From: Rahnella victoriana
GTDB lineage: Bacteria > Pseudomonadota > Gammaproteobacteria > Enterobacterales > Enterobacteriaceae
Direction of reading: 5' to 3'
Length of the DNA: 64,000 nucleotides
NCBI RefSeq assembly: GCF_004330295.1
Contig: NZ_SJOJ01000023.1
Coordinates: 24,396 to 88,395 of the forward strand
The notes beneath the pieces are model-generated. The model did not search any database and was not told the origin of the DNA. It saw nothing but the letters and a program-made list of their open reading frames with translations. Below are positions 28,841 to 38,693 of the stretch, piece after piece. Numbering within the stretch: position 1 is the first letter of the stretch; each line of letters starts with the position of its first letter. Both the position numbers and the translations under genes were made by a program.

Positions 28841-28884
28841 TTTTGCACTGAGTAAAATGACGTTGTGTTGTTGCTGACACGTTT

Positions 28885-28909
28885 GGGGTACTCCGGTGCC
28901 CCTTTTTTA
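28885..28909 (+). terminator. metE terminator
   Basis: GGGGTAC/GTGCCCC stem (one G-T pair) with loop TCCG, followed by TTTTTTAT, 45 bases after metE. Confidence 0.85.
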
Positions 28910-29075
28910 TTGTTCTCATTCGCACTTTGTTACGTCTCTTTCAGCCCGCGTCCAGCGGTGGCTGTGGCGCGGTTGCTGTTCTTATCTCCGGCCGGCTTCC
29001 ACGCGCGGCGCGGTTCTCCGCTAGGCTTAAGACAGGTTTCGCAATCTTAAGCCTCATCAGACAGGGAGAGAAAAT

Positions 29076-29840
29076 ATGAACCGATTTAAAGATAAAGTGG
29101 TGGTCGTGACCGGTGCAGGTTCGGGCATGGGCGCTGCCTCGGCACGGCGTTTTTCGTCGGAAGGAGCCATTGTGGTGCTGGTCGGCCGGACAAAAGAAAA
29201 GCTGGAGAAAGTCGCCAAAACCTTAAGCAGTACGCAGTATTACATTCATCTGGCGGATGTTTCGAACCCGCAAGATGTGGAGCGTATGGCAGAAGTGATT
29301 GAGGATAAATTCGGCCGCGTTGATGTGCTGGTGAACGGCGCGGGCGTCGTGGTGCAGGGCAAAGTGACAGAGGCCAGCCTCGATGACTGGCAGAAAATCA
29401 TGGGTATCGATCTCAGCGGTGTTTTCTACTGCACGCGCTTTTTCATGCCCGCGCTGATTAAAAGCAAAGGCAATATCGTCAATATCTCCTCGGTGTCCGG
29501 CATGGGCGGCGACTGGGGCATGAGTTTTTACAATGCGGCCAAGGGCGGCGTGACCAACTTTACCCGCGCCATCGCCATGGATCACGGTAAGGACGGCGTG
29601 CGCGTTAACGCGGTGTGCCCGTCGCTGACGTTCACCGATATGGCGGCAGACATTAAAGACAATAAGCCGCTGCTGGCAAAATTTGCCGAACGCATCCCGC
29701 TGGGGCGTGGCGCAGAGCCGGAAGAAATTGCCGATGTAATTGCCTTTCTCGCCAGTCATGACGCCCGTTTTGTTACCGGGGTAAACCTGCCGGTGGATGG
29801 CGGTCTTTCTTCCTCTAACGGCCAGCCTCCGCAGGCGTAA
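29076..29840 (+). CDS. Short-chain dehydrogenase/reductase
   Basis: 254 aa classical SDR. The cofactor loop is VTGAGSGMGAASA; an Arg after the second strand (VGRTKEK) suggests NADP preference. Further motifs are VNGAGVV (NAG-like), the catalytic Ser in NISSVSGMGG, YNAAK (Tyr and Lys) and C-terminal LPVDGG. FabG- or gluconate dehydrogenase-like; substrate not determinable. A GGGAGAG site precedes the start. It lies upstream of yijO on the same strand, 144 bases away, and has no counterpart in the E. coli frw/pfl cluster, so it may be an added reductase of that pathway or simply a neighbour. Confidence 0.9.
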   Translation: MNRFKDKVVVVTGAGSGMGAASARRFSSEGAIVVLVGRTKEKLEKVAKTLSSTQYYIHLADVSNPQDVERMAEVIEDKFGRVDVLVNGAGVVVQGKVTEASLDDWQKIMGIDLSGVFYCTRFFMPALIKSKGNIVNISSVSGMGGDWGMSFYNAAKGGVTNFTRAIAMDHGKDGVRVNAVCPSLTFTDMAADIKDNKPLLAKFAERIPLGRGAEPEEIADVIAFLASHDARFVTGVNLPVDGGLSSSNGQPPQA

Positions 29841-29984
29841 TCCCCTGAAACGGGGTGTTTACCGGCGCGTCACTTCTCCGGCGCGCCGGATTTTCCATTC
29901 CCTCCCGCAAATTTGCGACTTCCTTTTCAGTCTCCGGCGCAGGTTGGTTATCATAGAAATATTCTGCTGACAGGTGGCGTGACG

Positions 29985-30848
29985 ATGACTGCTTCTCTTT
30001 TTCCCCTTTTGTCTCCGGTACTTGAACATCCGGCCGGTATCCGACAGGTGTATTTTGCCGGTGCTCAGCATCCTGTGCCGGAACTGGCTTATCAGGTGGA
30101 TTTCCCGCGACTGGAACTGATCCTCGACGGTGAGCAGCGGATGAACTGGGAAGATGAGCAGGGGAATAATCAGCCCACCCGGCTGCGGGCGGGCGATGTG
30201 TTGTTCGTTCCCGCAAAAGGCTGGAACAGTCCGCAGTGGGAAAAACCGGTGCGGACGCTGAGCCTGTTATTTGGCAAGCAACAGCTGGGTTTCAGCCTGC
30301 TTAACTGGGATGGTGCGCAGTTCACCGCCAGCGAAAAAGGCAATGTCGCCAGACGCGGCCCCCGGGTCGGGGCGTTTATGTTGCAGGCGCTAAATGAACT
30401 GGCCTGGCACCACAGCGATCAGGCGACGGCGCAGTTTCTGGTGAAAGGCTTACTCAGCCACGCGCTGGATTTGTTCAGTTCTTCCGTACAAACCGCGTCA
30501 CGCAGTCAGGCGCTGTTTGAGGCTATCCGCCAGCATATTGAGGAACATTATCGCGAGCCGCTGACCCGGGATTCTGTTGCTCAAGCCTTCTATATTTCAC
30601 CGAATTATCTGTCGCATTTGTTCCAGAAAAGCGGCGGTATCGGGCTGAACGAATACCTGAATTATGTGCGACTTGAGCAGGCGAAGAATTTGCTGAAAGG
30701 CTATGACATGAAGGTCAGGGAAGTGGCGCATGCCTGCGGATTTGTCGACAGCAACTATTTTTGCCGCCAGTTCAGGAAAAGTACCGAGCGTTCTCCTTCG
30801 GAGTACCGTCGGCAGTACCGCAGTCAGCTTGAAAATATTGAGCCGTAG
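29985..30848 (+). CDS. yijO: AraC-family regulator YijO
   Basis: 287 aa. The N-terminal cupin-like sensor has LRAGDVLFVPAKGWNSPQW, and the C-terminal AraC DNA-binding domain has two helix-turn-helix units (DSVAQAFYISPNYLSHLFQ and VREVAHACGFVDSNYFCRQF). It is the expected regulator of the adjoining frw/pfl genes; the inducer is unknown. The ATG at 29985 matches the E. coli protein start; the open frame extends upstream. Its stop is 3 bases from the convergent frwD stop. Confidence 0.9.
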   Translation: MTASLFPLLSPVLEHPAGIRQVYFAGAQHPVPELAYQVDFPRLELILDGEQRMNWEDEQGNNQPTRLRAGDVLFVPAKGWNSPQWEKPVRTLSLLFGKQQLGFSLLNWDGAQFTASEKGNVARRGPRVGAFMLQALNELAWHHSDQATAQFLVKGLLSHALDLFSSSVQTASRSQALFEAIRQHIEEHYREPLTRDSVAQAFYISPNYLSHLFQKSGGIGLNEYLNYVRLEQAKNLLKGYDMKVREVAHACGFVDSNYFCRQFRKSTERSPSEYRRQYRSQLENIEP

Positions 30849-30851
30849 CCG

Positions 30852-31196
30852 TTAAGACAACACGATTTTTGTGCCCTGCGGCGAGGTGGCGATTTTTCTA
30901 ACGGCCGCCATCACTTTTTCCGGTGTGCGCAAAAATGGCTGAATGCCGGTTTGAACACAGCGGCTATGCGTAAACCGCCCGCTGTTTTCCAGCTGGATTT
31001 CGGTGATCAGCAGAACAAGATCCGCCTGAGCAATATCACTTTCCGACAGCGCATTTTCCACGCCCAGCGCACCCTGCGTTTCGACTTTCACCTGCCATTT
31101 TTCGTGCTGGCACAGTTTTTCCAGCTTTTCTGCCGCCATATACGTATGCGCCACACCGCTGATACAGGCAGTCACGGCAACCAGTTTGAGCGACAT
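30852..31196 (-). CDS. frwD: Fructose-like PTS IIB component FrwD
   Basis: 114 aa EIIB(Fru)-type phosphocarrier. The active Cys11 lies in VTACISGVAHTYMAAEKLE, then VETQGALGVEN. The C-terminal part is less conserved than in FrwB, with LRTPEKVMAAV instead of the usual end, so it may be an auxiliary IIB. Last gene of frwC-frwB-pflD-pflC-frwD. Confidence 0.9.
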   Translation of the reverse strand: MSLKLVAVTACISGVAHTYMAAEKLEKLCQHEKWQVKVETQGALGVENALSESDIAQADLVLLITEIQLENSGRFTHSRCVQTGIQPFLRTPEKVMAAVRKIATSPQGTKIVLS

Positions 31197-31219
31197 ATCA
31201 TTTCCCCTGATTAAAAAAT

Positions 31220-32107
31220 TTATCCACCGAGTGTCACGTTATAACCGTATTTTTCGGCCATCGCCTGAAACGGTGCAATAGTTGCGGCATCCGGCACAGG
31301 GATTTTGTGCATTGAATACGTTTTATCCAGTAACGGGTATTTCGCTTCACCGTATTTATGGAAGGGTAGCAGATGGATTTCATGTAAGTTGAAGGGCTTA
31401 AGGAAATCGAGAATGTGTCGCATATTTTCCAGCGTCAGGGTGAAACCGGGGATCAGCGGTAAGCGGGGCAGCAGTTTAACGCCGCGTTGAGCCAGTGCCG
31501 TGAAGTTTTCCAGCACCCGTGGCTGGTTCATATTGAGCACGGATCTCGCCTGAGCGGGATCCATGATTTTAAAGTCATACAGTACCTGATCGCAGTGATC
31601 GGTGAGCGACAGCAGGTGATCCTGCGGTGCATCGCCCGCCGTTTCGATTGCTGTATGAATACCTAAATTCTGCAACGCTTTCAGCAACTCACCGGCAAAC
31701 GCGTGTTGCATCAGCACTTCGCCGCCGGAAAGCGTCACTCCGCCGCCCGATGAGCGGAAAAACACGTCATCTTTCAGCAGTCGCGTCATTAAAGCGGACT
31801 GCGGGATGTCTTCGCCGACGTATTCCATCGCACCACTCGGGCATTCGCTGGGATCCTGCAGACAGGTGCGGCAGTTCAGACATTTTGCCTGACGTTTGAT
31901 GATCTGAATGCGTGGCGACATGGATTCAGGGTTGGCGCACCACGGACAGCGGTGCGGGCAGCCTTTGAAGAACACCAGGGTACGGATACCCTGACCATCG
32001 TTGAGGGAAAAACGCTGGATATTGAAAATACGTCCCTGTCTTTCCGGCGCATTGATTACCGGAATGCGCAACTCAGAGCTGATGCGCGGTGCGGCCAATG
32101 ATGTCAT
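31220..32107 (-). CDS. pflC: Glycyl-radical enzyme activase PflC
   Basis: 295 aa radical-SAM enzyme. CPHRCPWC (CX3CX2C) binds the SAM-coordinating 4Fe-4S cluster. An inserted ferredoxin-like segment with CLNCRTC and a further Cys-Pro (ECPSG) binds extra cluster(s), as in activases of non-PFL glycyl-radical enzymes. The motif GGGVTLSGGEVLMQ follows. The ATG at 32107 has AAGGAG upstream and lies inside pflD, giving a 35-base overlap. It installs the glycyl radical on PflD. Confidence 0.92.
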   Translation of the reverse strand: MTSLAAPRISSELRIPVINAPERQGRIFNIQRFSLNDGQGIRTLVFFKGCPHRCPWCANPESMSPRIQIIKRQAKCLNCRTCLQDPSECPSGAMEYVGEDIPQSALMTRLLKDDVFFRSSGGGVTLSGGEVLMQHAFAGELLKALQNLGIHTAIETAGDAPQDHLLSLTDHCDQVLYDFKIMDPAQARSVLNMNQPRVLENFTALAQRGVKLLPRLPLIPGFTLTLENMRHILDFLKPFNLHEIHLLPFHKYGEAKYPLLDKTYSMHKIPVPDAATIAPFQAMAEKYGYNVTLGG

Positions 32108-34370
32108 CCTGAATCTCCTTTGACAGCTCCACAAAGAACGCGCTGTATCCTGCCACCCTGACGACCAGCCCCGCGAAATCCTGCGGTCGTTTTTGCGCTT
32201 CGCGAAGCTGTTCGGCATTCACCACATTGAACTGCACATGTTGCAACTTCAGGCGGGTGAACGCGCCGAGAAAATCGGCCAGTTTATTCAGCCCCTGCTG
32301 ACCTTCGAGCGTGGAGGGTGTGAATTTTACATTCAGCAGCGTGCCGTTGGAGAGCAGCATATTGTCGAGTTTGCTGACGGATTTAAGCACCGCTGTCGGC
32401 CCCTGATGATCCTGTCCCAGCATCGGCGAAAGGCCGCCGTCCGCCAGTTGCTCACCGGCATAACGACCGTCCGGCGTTGCGCCGACCACCGCACCCAGCG
32501 GCACGTGTGCGGAAACCGTATAAGACCCCGGTGTGAACTGACCACCGCGCGGGTTGCGGTACTGCTCGACTTCCTTGCAATAAAACCGCAGTAAATCGGC
32601 ACTGATCAGATCAACCTCATCAATGTCATTGCCGTATTTTTCAAAGCGGTTAATCAGACGGGCGCGGATGGCGCGACCTTCCTCGCTGGCGAAATTTTCT
32701 TTCAGTGAAGCCAGCAGCTCATCAAAGGTCAGGCGTTGCTGATCAAACACCATGCCTTTCAGCGCATGCAGGGAATCACTGAGGTTGGCGATGCCAATCC
32801 CCTGCACGCCGGAAAAGTTGTAACGCGCGCCGCCTGCGGTGATGTCGCGCCCGCTGTCCAGACAGCCGTCGATGAAAGAAGACAGCAGCGGAACCGGCGC
32901 CCAGTCGCGGTGGCCGATATCGCAGATATTGCTGCCCTGCGCCATCAGCCTGACGTAATGGCTGATTTTCTGCCGGATATGTTCCACCAGTTCCGGATAG
33001 GTGATCGCCGCGTGGCCTTCGTTTTCATGCAGCGTCAGTTCCATGACTTTCAGCAGGTTAAACATGGCAATATCGTGCAGCCCGTAGGTTTTTCCGGGGA
33101 TCGACAGCTCGACGCAACCGACCACGGCATAATCGCGCGCATCCTCAAGACGCACGCCGCGATTGAGAAACGCCGGAACCACCACTTCATCATTAAATAT
33201 CTGCGGAATGCCGGTGCCGAGCCGGATGGTTTCGGCGGTTTTCAGCAGGAACGGACGGTCGATCAGTTCATTGACCCGCACGCCCAGATTGGGCTGTGGC
33301 AGGCAAATATTCTGATAAGCATCCAGACATAAAAACGACAGCACATTGACGGCGCTGCGGCCGGTATCAGTCAGGCCACCGAGTAAAATGGTGTAGCCGG
33401 TCGGGAATCCGGCGAAATAACGCGCGCTGGCGGTCGAGCGCAGCAGCACGATGTCGTTGCATTTCACCCACAGGCTTTCCAGTAACTCTTTCAGGAATGC
33501 CGGTGATTCGCCATGTGAAAGGGAATGCTGATAGAAGGGCAGCATGTACTGATCGAAACGGCCGAGCGACAAAGAACTGGCGTTGGATTCGTATTGCAAA
33601 ATGATGTTCATGTACCAGAACAGCTGACAGGCCTGATAGAAATCCTGCGGTTTGTGAGCGGAAATCTGGCGTGAAACCCCGGCAATACGCGCCAGTTCCT
33701 GTTTTCTGGTGTCGTCCTGACAAGTTTCCGCCAGCGATTCTGCCAGCGTGGCGTAGCGTAAAATATGCCGCTGCGCCGCCTGCAGCAAAATCAGAGCTGA
33801 CTGATAAAACGCATTGTCCGGTGCCTGTTCAACGTGTTGCACAAGCTCCGCCACCAGATTATCCAGACCGGTATTCAGCAGCCGTGGATAATCAATAATG
33901 ATATGCCCCTGGCCTTTGTCAGTCTGGTTGATGCTGAATATCTGCGTTTGGGTGGCGGCTTTCACCTCTTCCGGCATCTGGCTGTTGATGAAATCCTTCA
34001 TCGAACGCGATTCCCAGTAAGGGAAAAGTTGCTGGCGGTAAATCTGTTTATCCTGCGCCGAAATCGAGAAGCGATCCTGCGCACGGGTGGCAAACCCATC
34101 CAGTTCTTTCAGCAGCCAGTAGGGATCCATTTCAGGAGAGACTATTCCCGCACGCGGTTTGACCGTGCGGTTACCGGCAATCAGTTCATCATCCCGCAGG
34201 GCAATTTCCACGTTATCCAGAATGTAGGCCGTGGCTTTCGCGCGCCGTAAAAGCGTGGGTTCGCCTTCGGTGCGGCGGTGGCTTTCGGTATACAGCAGGG
34301 CACGTTCCAGCGAGATTTCACGCGGGCTGGCGAAAAGTGCGGCTTTCAGACGTTCGGTACGGGAAGTCAT
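32073..34370 (-). CDS. pflD: Glycyl-radical enzyme PflD (dehydratase-like)
   Basis: 765 aa, the same length as E. coli PflD. The glycyl-radical motif RVAGYSAFF is near the C-terminus and the active-site Cys is in VVGCVELS. True pyruvate formate-lyase has two adjacent Cys; a Cys-Val-Glu site is instead typical of the glycerol/diol dehydratase and C-O/C-N lyase branch. The name pfl is therefore probably misleading and the reaction unknown. The start at 34370 matches E. coli. It lies between frwB and its activase pflC, pointing to anaerobic breakdown of a PTS-imported substrate. Confidence 0.9.
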   Translation of the reverse strand: MTSRTERLKAALFASPREISLERALLYTESHRRTEGEPTLLRRAKATAYILDNVEIALRDDELIAGNRTVKPRAGIVSPEMDPYWLLKELDGFATRAQDRFSISAQDKQIYRQQLFPYWESRSMKDFINSQMPEEVKAATQTQIFSINQTDKGQGHIIIDYPRLLNTGLDNLVAELVQHVEQAPDNAFYQSALILLQAAQRHILRYATLAESLAETCQDDTRKQELARIAGVSRQISAHKPQDFYQACQLFWYMNIILQYESNASSLSLGRFDQYMLPFYQHSLSHGESPAFLKELLESLWVKCNDIVLLRSTASARYFAGFPTGYTILLGGLTDTGRSAVNVLSFLCLDAYQNICLPQPNLGVRVNELIDRPFLLKTAETIRLGTGIPQIFNDEVVVPAFLNRGVRLEDARDYAVVGCVELSIPGKTYGLHDIAMFNLLKVMELTLHENEGHAAITYPELVEHIRQKISHYVRLMAQGSNICDIGHRDWAPVPLLSSFIDGCLDSGRDITAGGARYNFSGVQGIGIANLSDSLHALKGMVFDQQRLTFDELLASLKENFASEEGRAIRARLINRFEKYGNDIDEVDLISADLLRFYCKEVEQYRNPRGGQFTPGSYTVSAHVPLGAVVGATPDGRYAGEQLADGGLSPMLGQDHQGPTAVLKSVSKLDNMLLSNGTLLNVKFTPSTLEGQQGLNKLADFLGAFTRLKLQHVQFNVVNAEQLREAQKRPQDFAGLVVRVAGYSAFFVELSKEIQDDIIGRTAHQL

Positions 34371-34386
34371 CTTGTTCTCCTTGTGA

Positions 34387-34716
34387 TCAATCCGTGACGG
34401 CGGCTTTGGCGAGGTGCGCCTCAATTTTTTCCATGATGGCATCCGCACGTTTTACGGCATCGCTGATGGCGACGCGCACCGTCACTTTGCCTTTAAAGCG
34501 TTCTTCCTGTTTGATGCCGATATCTTTGGTCAGGATCACGATATCTGCGGCCGCCACATCTTCCGGCGTCAGTTCGTTTTCCAGACCGATTGAACCCTGC
34601 GTTTCCACTTTGCATTCCCAGCCTTTGGCTTTTGCGGCGCGTTCAATGGCTTCAGCGGCCATATACGTGTGGGCAACACCGGACGGGCAGGCAGTCACAG
34701 CAATAATGTGAGTCAT
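34387..34716 (-). CDS. frwB: Fructose-like PTS IIB component FrwB
   Basis: 109 aa EIIB. Phosphorylated Cys10 sits in VTACPSGVAHTYMAAEAIE, and VETQGSIGLENELT matches the fructose family. Passes phosphate from an EIIA (probably the one fused in PtsA) to sugar carried by FrwC. 30 bases after frwC. Confidence 0.94.
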   Translation of the reverse strand: MTHIIAVTACPSGVAHTYMAAEAIERAAKAKGWECKVETQGSIGLENELTPEDVAAADIVILTKDIGIKQEERFKGKVTVRVAISDAVKRADAIMEKIEAHLAKAAVTD

Positions 34717-34746
34717 GATGTTTTCCTTCTATTTTTGGCAGAGAAA

Positions 34747-35826
34747 TCAGTTAATTTCGAAGTCCAGATCAAGGTCAGATTCCTGACGTGTTTTCGCCGA
34801 CTGCTTTTTGGCGGCCAGATATTTCAGTGTGTTGACGCACAGTGCGGTGACAACCATGCCAACCAGCAGCGCGCCGATATACCCCAGTTTTCCCTGCACA
34901 ACCGGCAGCACAATCAGACCGCCCCAACCGGCGTAGCATTGCGCCCCCACCAGCGCGGCGGTGACCGCTGCACAGGCAGAGCCCATCATGATGGAAGGAA
35001 TGACCCGCAGCGGGTCGGCGGCAGCGAAAGGAATGGCCCCTTCGGTGACGCCGACGCAGCCCATTAACATCGCGGCTTTGCCTGCTTCACGTTCTTCAGT
35101 GGAATAATATTTGCGGCCAATCAGCGTCGCGAAACCCAGCCCGAGCGGCGGGGTGGCAATCGCCACCGCAGCAATCGCGACCACCGTATACACGCCCTGC
35201 GCCACGCAGATCAGCATGAAGGCGTAGGCGACTTTATTGACCGGTCCGCCCATGTCGAACGCCAGCATCAGCCCCATGATAATGGCGAGCACAATGATGC
35301 TGCCTTGTTGCATGCCTTGCAGCCAGTGAGTCAGGGAAGCCGTCAGCAACCCGACAGGCTCACCCAGCCCCCACATCATGATCCCCGCCGTCAGCAGGGT
35401 GCCGATGATCGGGATCACGAAGATCGGCATCACGGAACGCAGGATCTTCGGCACACGGATCTTTTTAAGGTAGAACACAATAATCCCACCCAGCAGACCG
35501 GCGATAATGGCGCCGAAGAAGCCTGCGCCAAAGGAAGCGCCGACCCAGGCACCGATCGCCGAAGGCGCCAGCGCGGACCGGTCAGAGATGGAATAACCGA
35601 TGTACGCCGCCAGAAAAGGCACCATCAGGGTTAAACCGGCGACGCCGATATCAAACAGCTTTTTCAGGTTCGGATCGGTGGCGGCATCCGGCACGGCACC
35701 TTTGCCATACAGCATCACGGACACAGCCAGCAGAATGCCGCCCGCGACCACGAAAGGGATCATATGGGACACGCCGGTCATCAGATGCTGGCGGGTATTT
35801 TTTAGAATATTGAGCAGGTCTTTCAT
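34747..35826 (-). CDS. frwC: Fructose-like PTS permease IIC FrwC
   Basis: 359 aa EIIC with about nine or ten membrane segments. Family features are LMTGVSHMIPFVVAGGILLA, DMGGPVNKVAYAF and GVTEGAIPFAAADPLRVIP (sugar-binding GVTEGAIPF motif). The IIB partners are separate proteins (FrwB, FrwD), unlike FruA. Substrate unknown. First gene of the minus-strand operon, divergent from ptsA. Confidence 0.95.
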   Translation of the reverse strand: MKDLLNILKNTRQHLMTGVSHMIPFVVAGGILLAVSVMLYGKGAVPDAATDPNLKKLFDIGVAGLTLMVPFLAAYIGYSISDRSALAPSAIGAWVGASFGAGFFGAIIAGLLGGIIVFYLKKIRVPKILRSVMPIFVIPIIGTLLTAGIMMWGLGEPVGLLTASLTHWLQGMQQGSIIVLAIIMGLMLAFDMGGPVNKVAYAFMLICVAQGVYTVVAIAAVAIATPPLGLGFATLIGRKYYSTEEREAGKAAMLMGCVGVTEGAIPFAAADPLRVIPSIMMGSACAAVTAALVGAQCYAGWGGLIVLPVVQGKLGYIGALLVGMVVTALCVNTLKYLAAKKQSAKTRQESDLDLDFEIN

Positions 35827-36177
35827 GATGAGCTCCGGTGTCGGGCGAAAAGAACGGAATATCTTTCGAAAAAAGCCCCGGATACAGAAAGGCTATCGAC
35901 CTCAACAATAGGCTGCTGCCGGGGGCGCTAATAGTGGACAAAATTGTGTTTTACTGGACTTTTGTAATGTCCGAACAAAAATGCGAGCAGGTTCAAATAA
36001 CCTGAAACAGTGCGAGGTTTCTGCCCCCTGGTGGCGTGTGAGCTGGCTCGCAAAAAACAACAGACATTACATTTATCCAGTGTTTGTCATTTTTGTCTGG
36101 TAGCCAGCGGATCCGTCTGACTCTTATTCTGCAAGTAGCCGGTGCATTACACCGGAATTTGGGATGAGGATTCAGAA
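35827..36177. promoter_or_regulatory. frwC-ptsA divergent control region
   Basis: 351 bp with no gene. It contains a good CRP site (36037-36052), a small inverted repeat AGGTT/AACCT near 35990-36005 followed by TGAAACAGT, which resembles part of a Cra site, and AT-rich stretches on both sides. It must hold promoters for both operons; YijO sites cannot be predicted. Confidence 0.45.
36037..36052. promoter_or_regulatory. Putative CRP-cAMP site
   Basis: TGTGAGCTGGCTCGCA: the left half is consensus TGTGA, with a 6-bp spacer and right half TCGCA (4 of 5 to TCACA). Placed between the divergent frw/pfl and ptsA/fsaB operons, consistent with catabolite control of carbohydrate genes. Confidence 0.6.
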
Positions 36178-38682
36178 ATGACCAAGAAGTTGAGCTTCAC
36201 CTGCATGCTGGTTAATGGGGTTCATGCCCGACCGGCCAGTCATATCGAGACGTTGTGTAACGGCTTCGGGTCAACCTTTCAGTGGCACAATGCGCGGTCA
36301 GACCGCATTGCCGATGGCAAAAGTGTGCTGTCGCTGATTGGTGCCGATATTCTGCTGGACGATGAATGTCATGTGACGATTGAAGGACATGATGAAGAGG
36401 CCGCACATGCGGCACTGGCGCATTTTATTGAACATCAGCTTCCTCATTGCGATGAAGCCCTGCCTGAACTGGATGAAACCGCCGGACTTGAGCCGCTTCC
36501 TGAATCTCTGGCGCATCTTTCTCCTCTCCTTTTCCGTGCCCGCTCCGTCAGCGAAGGCTGTGCCGTGGGGAAACTGGTCAGCCTGTCCAGTGTGGATCTC
36601 GCCGCACTCACCGGTTTGCCTGAATCTCAGGGCAACGATAAAGAGCAGGGTTTGCTGGCCGGCGGGCTGGCCGCGCTGGAAAAATCCCTTGATTTACAAC
36701 TGATGGCGGGCAGCGGCACGATCACCGCCGTGCTGGAAGCGCACCGTTCCCTGCTGCGTGATAACAGCCTGCGTGAGGCTCTGCTGAACCGCGTGGCGCA
36801 AGGCCAAAGCTGTGCGCAAAGCATTGTGGAGACCGCCGCGTATTTCAGTGCGCAACTCGCACAATCCTCCAGTGCCTACTTGCGTGAACGTGAACTGGAT
36901 ATTCGTGATGTCAGCTTCCAGCTGTTGCAGCATATCTATGGCGAAGCGCGCTTCCCTTCGCAGCAGGCACTGAGCGAAGCCAGCATTTGTCTGGCCGATG
37001 AACTGACGCCGAGCCAGTTTCTCGAACTGGATAAAAAACACCTGAAAGGGTTGTTGCTCGGCAGCGGGGGGAGTACCTCGCATACGGTGATCCTCGCCCG
37101 ATCGTTTAATATTCCCGCGCTGGTGGGGGTCGATCCCCGGCCATTGCAGCCGTATTTGCAGCAGGAAGTGCAGATCGACGGCGATCTGGGGCTGATTGCC
37201 TGCGCGCTCAGGGAACCGGTGCGCCGTTATTACCGTCAGGAACAGGCGGTACATCAGGCTTTGCGTGAGCAGCAGAGCGAATACCTTGAGAAACCCGGCT
37301 ACACCGCCGATGGCGTGCGGCTGGAAGTGGCGGCCAATATCGCGCATTCGGTGGAGGCCAGCGCGGCCTTTGCCAACGGCGCGGAAGCCGTCGGGCTGTT
37401 CCGTACTGAAATGCTTTATATGGATCGCGTCAGTGCGCCTTCCGAAGATGAACTGTACAACATTTACTGTCAGGCAACGGAAGCCGCCAGGGGTAAAACC
37501 ATTATTATCCGCACCATGGATATCGGCGGCGATAAACCGGTTCATTATCTGAATATCCCTGCCGAAAATAACCCGTTCCTCGGCTATCGCGCCGTGCGTA
37601 TCTATCAGGAATTCCTGCCGTTATTCCGCACCCAGTTGCGTTCAATTCTGCGTGCGTCGGCACACGGACCGCTGAAAATCATGATCCCGATGATCTCCTC
37701 CATGGAAGAGATTTTATGGGTGAAAGATCAGCTGGCGGAAGCCAAACAGTCGCTGCGCGGTGAGCAGATCCCGTTTGATGAAAAAATTCAGCTGGGGATC
37801 ATGCTGGAAGTGCCGTCGGTGATGTTCATCATTGATCAGTGCTGCGAAGAGATTGATTTCTTTAGCATCGGCAGTAATGACCTGACGCAGTATCTGCTGG
37901 CGGTTGACCGTGATAACGCCAAAGTGACCCGCCATTACAACAGCCTGAATCCGGCATTTCTGCGCGGGCTGGATCACGTCGTGCGTGAAGTGCATCGTCA
38001 CGGGAAATGGATTGGCTTATGTGGCGAGCTGGGGGCGAAAGGCTCGGTGTTACCGCTGCTGGTCGGGCTGGGGCTGGATGAAATCAGCATGAGTGCGCCG
38101 TCCGTGCCGGTCACCAAAGCGCGTCTGGCAAAGCTCGACAGCCGCGAGTGCCGTCTGCTGCTCAACCGCGCGATGCAATGCCGTACCTCGCTGGAAGTGG
38201 AACACCTGCTGGCGCAGTTCCGGATGACTGTTAACGACGCGCCGCTGATCACCGCCGAATGCGTGGCGCTGAATGCCGACTGGCGCAGCAAGGAAGAAGT
38301 GATTAAAGGCATGGTTGATAACCTGATGCTGGCCGGGCGATGCCGCTATCCGCGCAAGCTCGCCGCCGATGTCTGGGCGCGTGAAGCGGTATTTTCCACC
38401 GGGCTGGGATTTGGTTTTGCCATTCCGCACACCAAATCGGAACACATTGAGCAATCGACCATCAGCGTGGCGAAATTACCGCAACCGGTGCAATGGGGCG
38501 ATGAAGAGGCGCAATTTGTCATCATGCTGACCCTGAATAAACACGCCGCGGGCGACCAGCATATGCGGATTTTCTCAAAGCTGGCGCGGCGGATCATGCA
38601 TGACAGTTTCCGCGATGCACTGATGCATTCGACCACCGCAGCACAAATAGAAACGCTGCTGAAACAAGAACTGGAACTCTGA
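36178..38682 (+). CDS. ptsA: Multiphosphoryl PTS protein PtsA (HPr-EI-EIIA)
   Basis: 834 aa fusion. An HPr-like domain (residues 1-90) keeps the phosphorylatable His in [10 protein letters not shown]. An enzyme I domain has the active His in [13 protein letters not shown] (about residue 300), the PEP-binding region [14 protein letters not shown] and the metal/PEP motif [18 protein letters not shown]-terminal EIIA(Fru) domain (about 690-834) has the active His in [10 protein letters not shown]. It could carry phosphate from PEP all the way to FrwB/FrwD without the general PTS. The ATG at 36178 has a GAGGA site and starts the HPr domain as in E. coli. 11 bases before fsaB. Confidence 0.95.
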   Translation: MTKKLSFTCMLVNGVHARPASHIETLCNGFGSTFQWHNARSDRIADGKSVLSLIGADILLDDECHVTIEGHDEEAAHAALAHFIEHQLPHCDEALPELDETAGLEPLPESLAHLSPLLFRARSVSEGCAVGKLVSLSSVDLAALTGLPESQGNDKEQGLLAGGLAALEKSLDLQLMAGSGTITAVLEAHRSLLRDNSLREALLNRVAQGQSCAQSIVETAAYFSAQLAQSSSAYLRERELDIRDVSFQLLQHIYGEARFPSQQALSEASICLADELTPSQFLELDKKHLKGLLLGSGGSTSHTVILARSFNIPALVGVDPRPLQPYLQQEVQIDGDLGLIACALREPVRRYYRQEQAVHQALREQQSEYLEKPGYTADGVRLEVAANIAHSVEASAAFANGAEAVGLFRTEMLYMDRVSAPSEDELYNIYCQATEAARGKTIIIRTMDIGGDKPVHYLNIPAENNPFLGYRAVRIYQEFLPLFRTQLRSILRASAHGPLKIMIPMISSMEEILWVKDQLAEAKQSLRGEQIPFDEKIQLGIMLEVPSVMFIIDQCCEEIDFFSIGSNDLTQYLLAVDRDNAKVTRHYNSLNPAFLRGLDHVVREVHRHGKWIGLCGELGAKGSVLPLLVGLGLDEISMSAPSVPVTKARLAKLDSRECRLLLNRAMQCRTSLEVEHLLAQFRMTVNDAPLITAECVALNADWRSKEEVIKGMVDNLMLAGRCRYPRKLAADVWAREAVFSTGLGFGFAIPHTKSEHIEQSTISVAKLPQPVQWGDEEAQFVIMLTLNKHAAGDQHMRIFSKLARRIMHDSFRDALMHSTTAAQIETLLKQELEL

Positions 38683-38693
38683 CAGGAGAGGGT

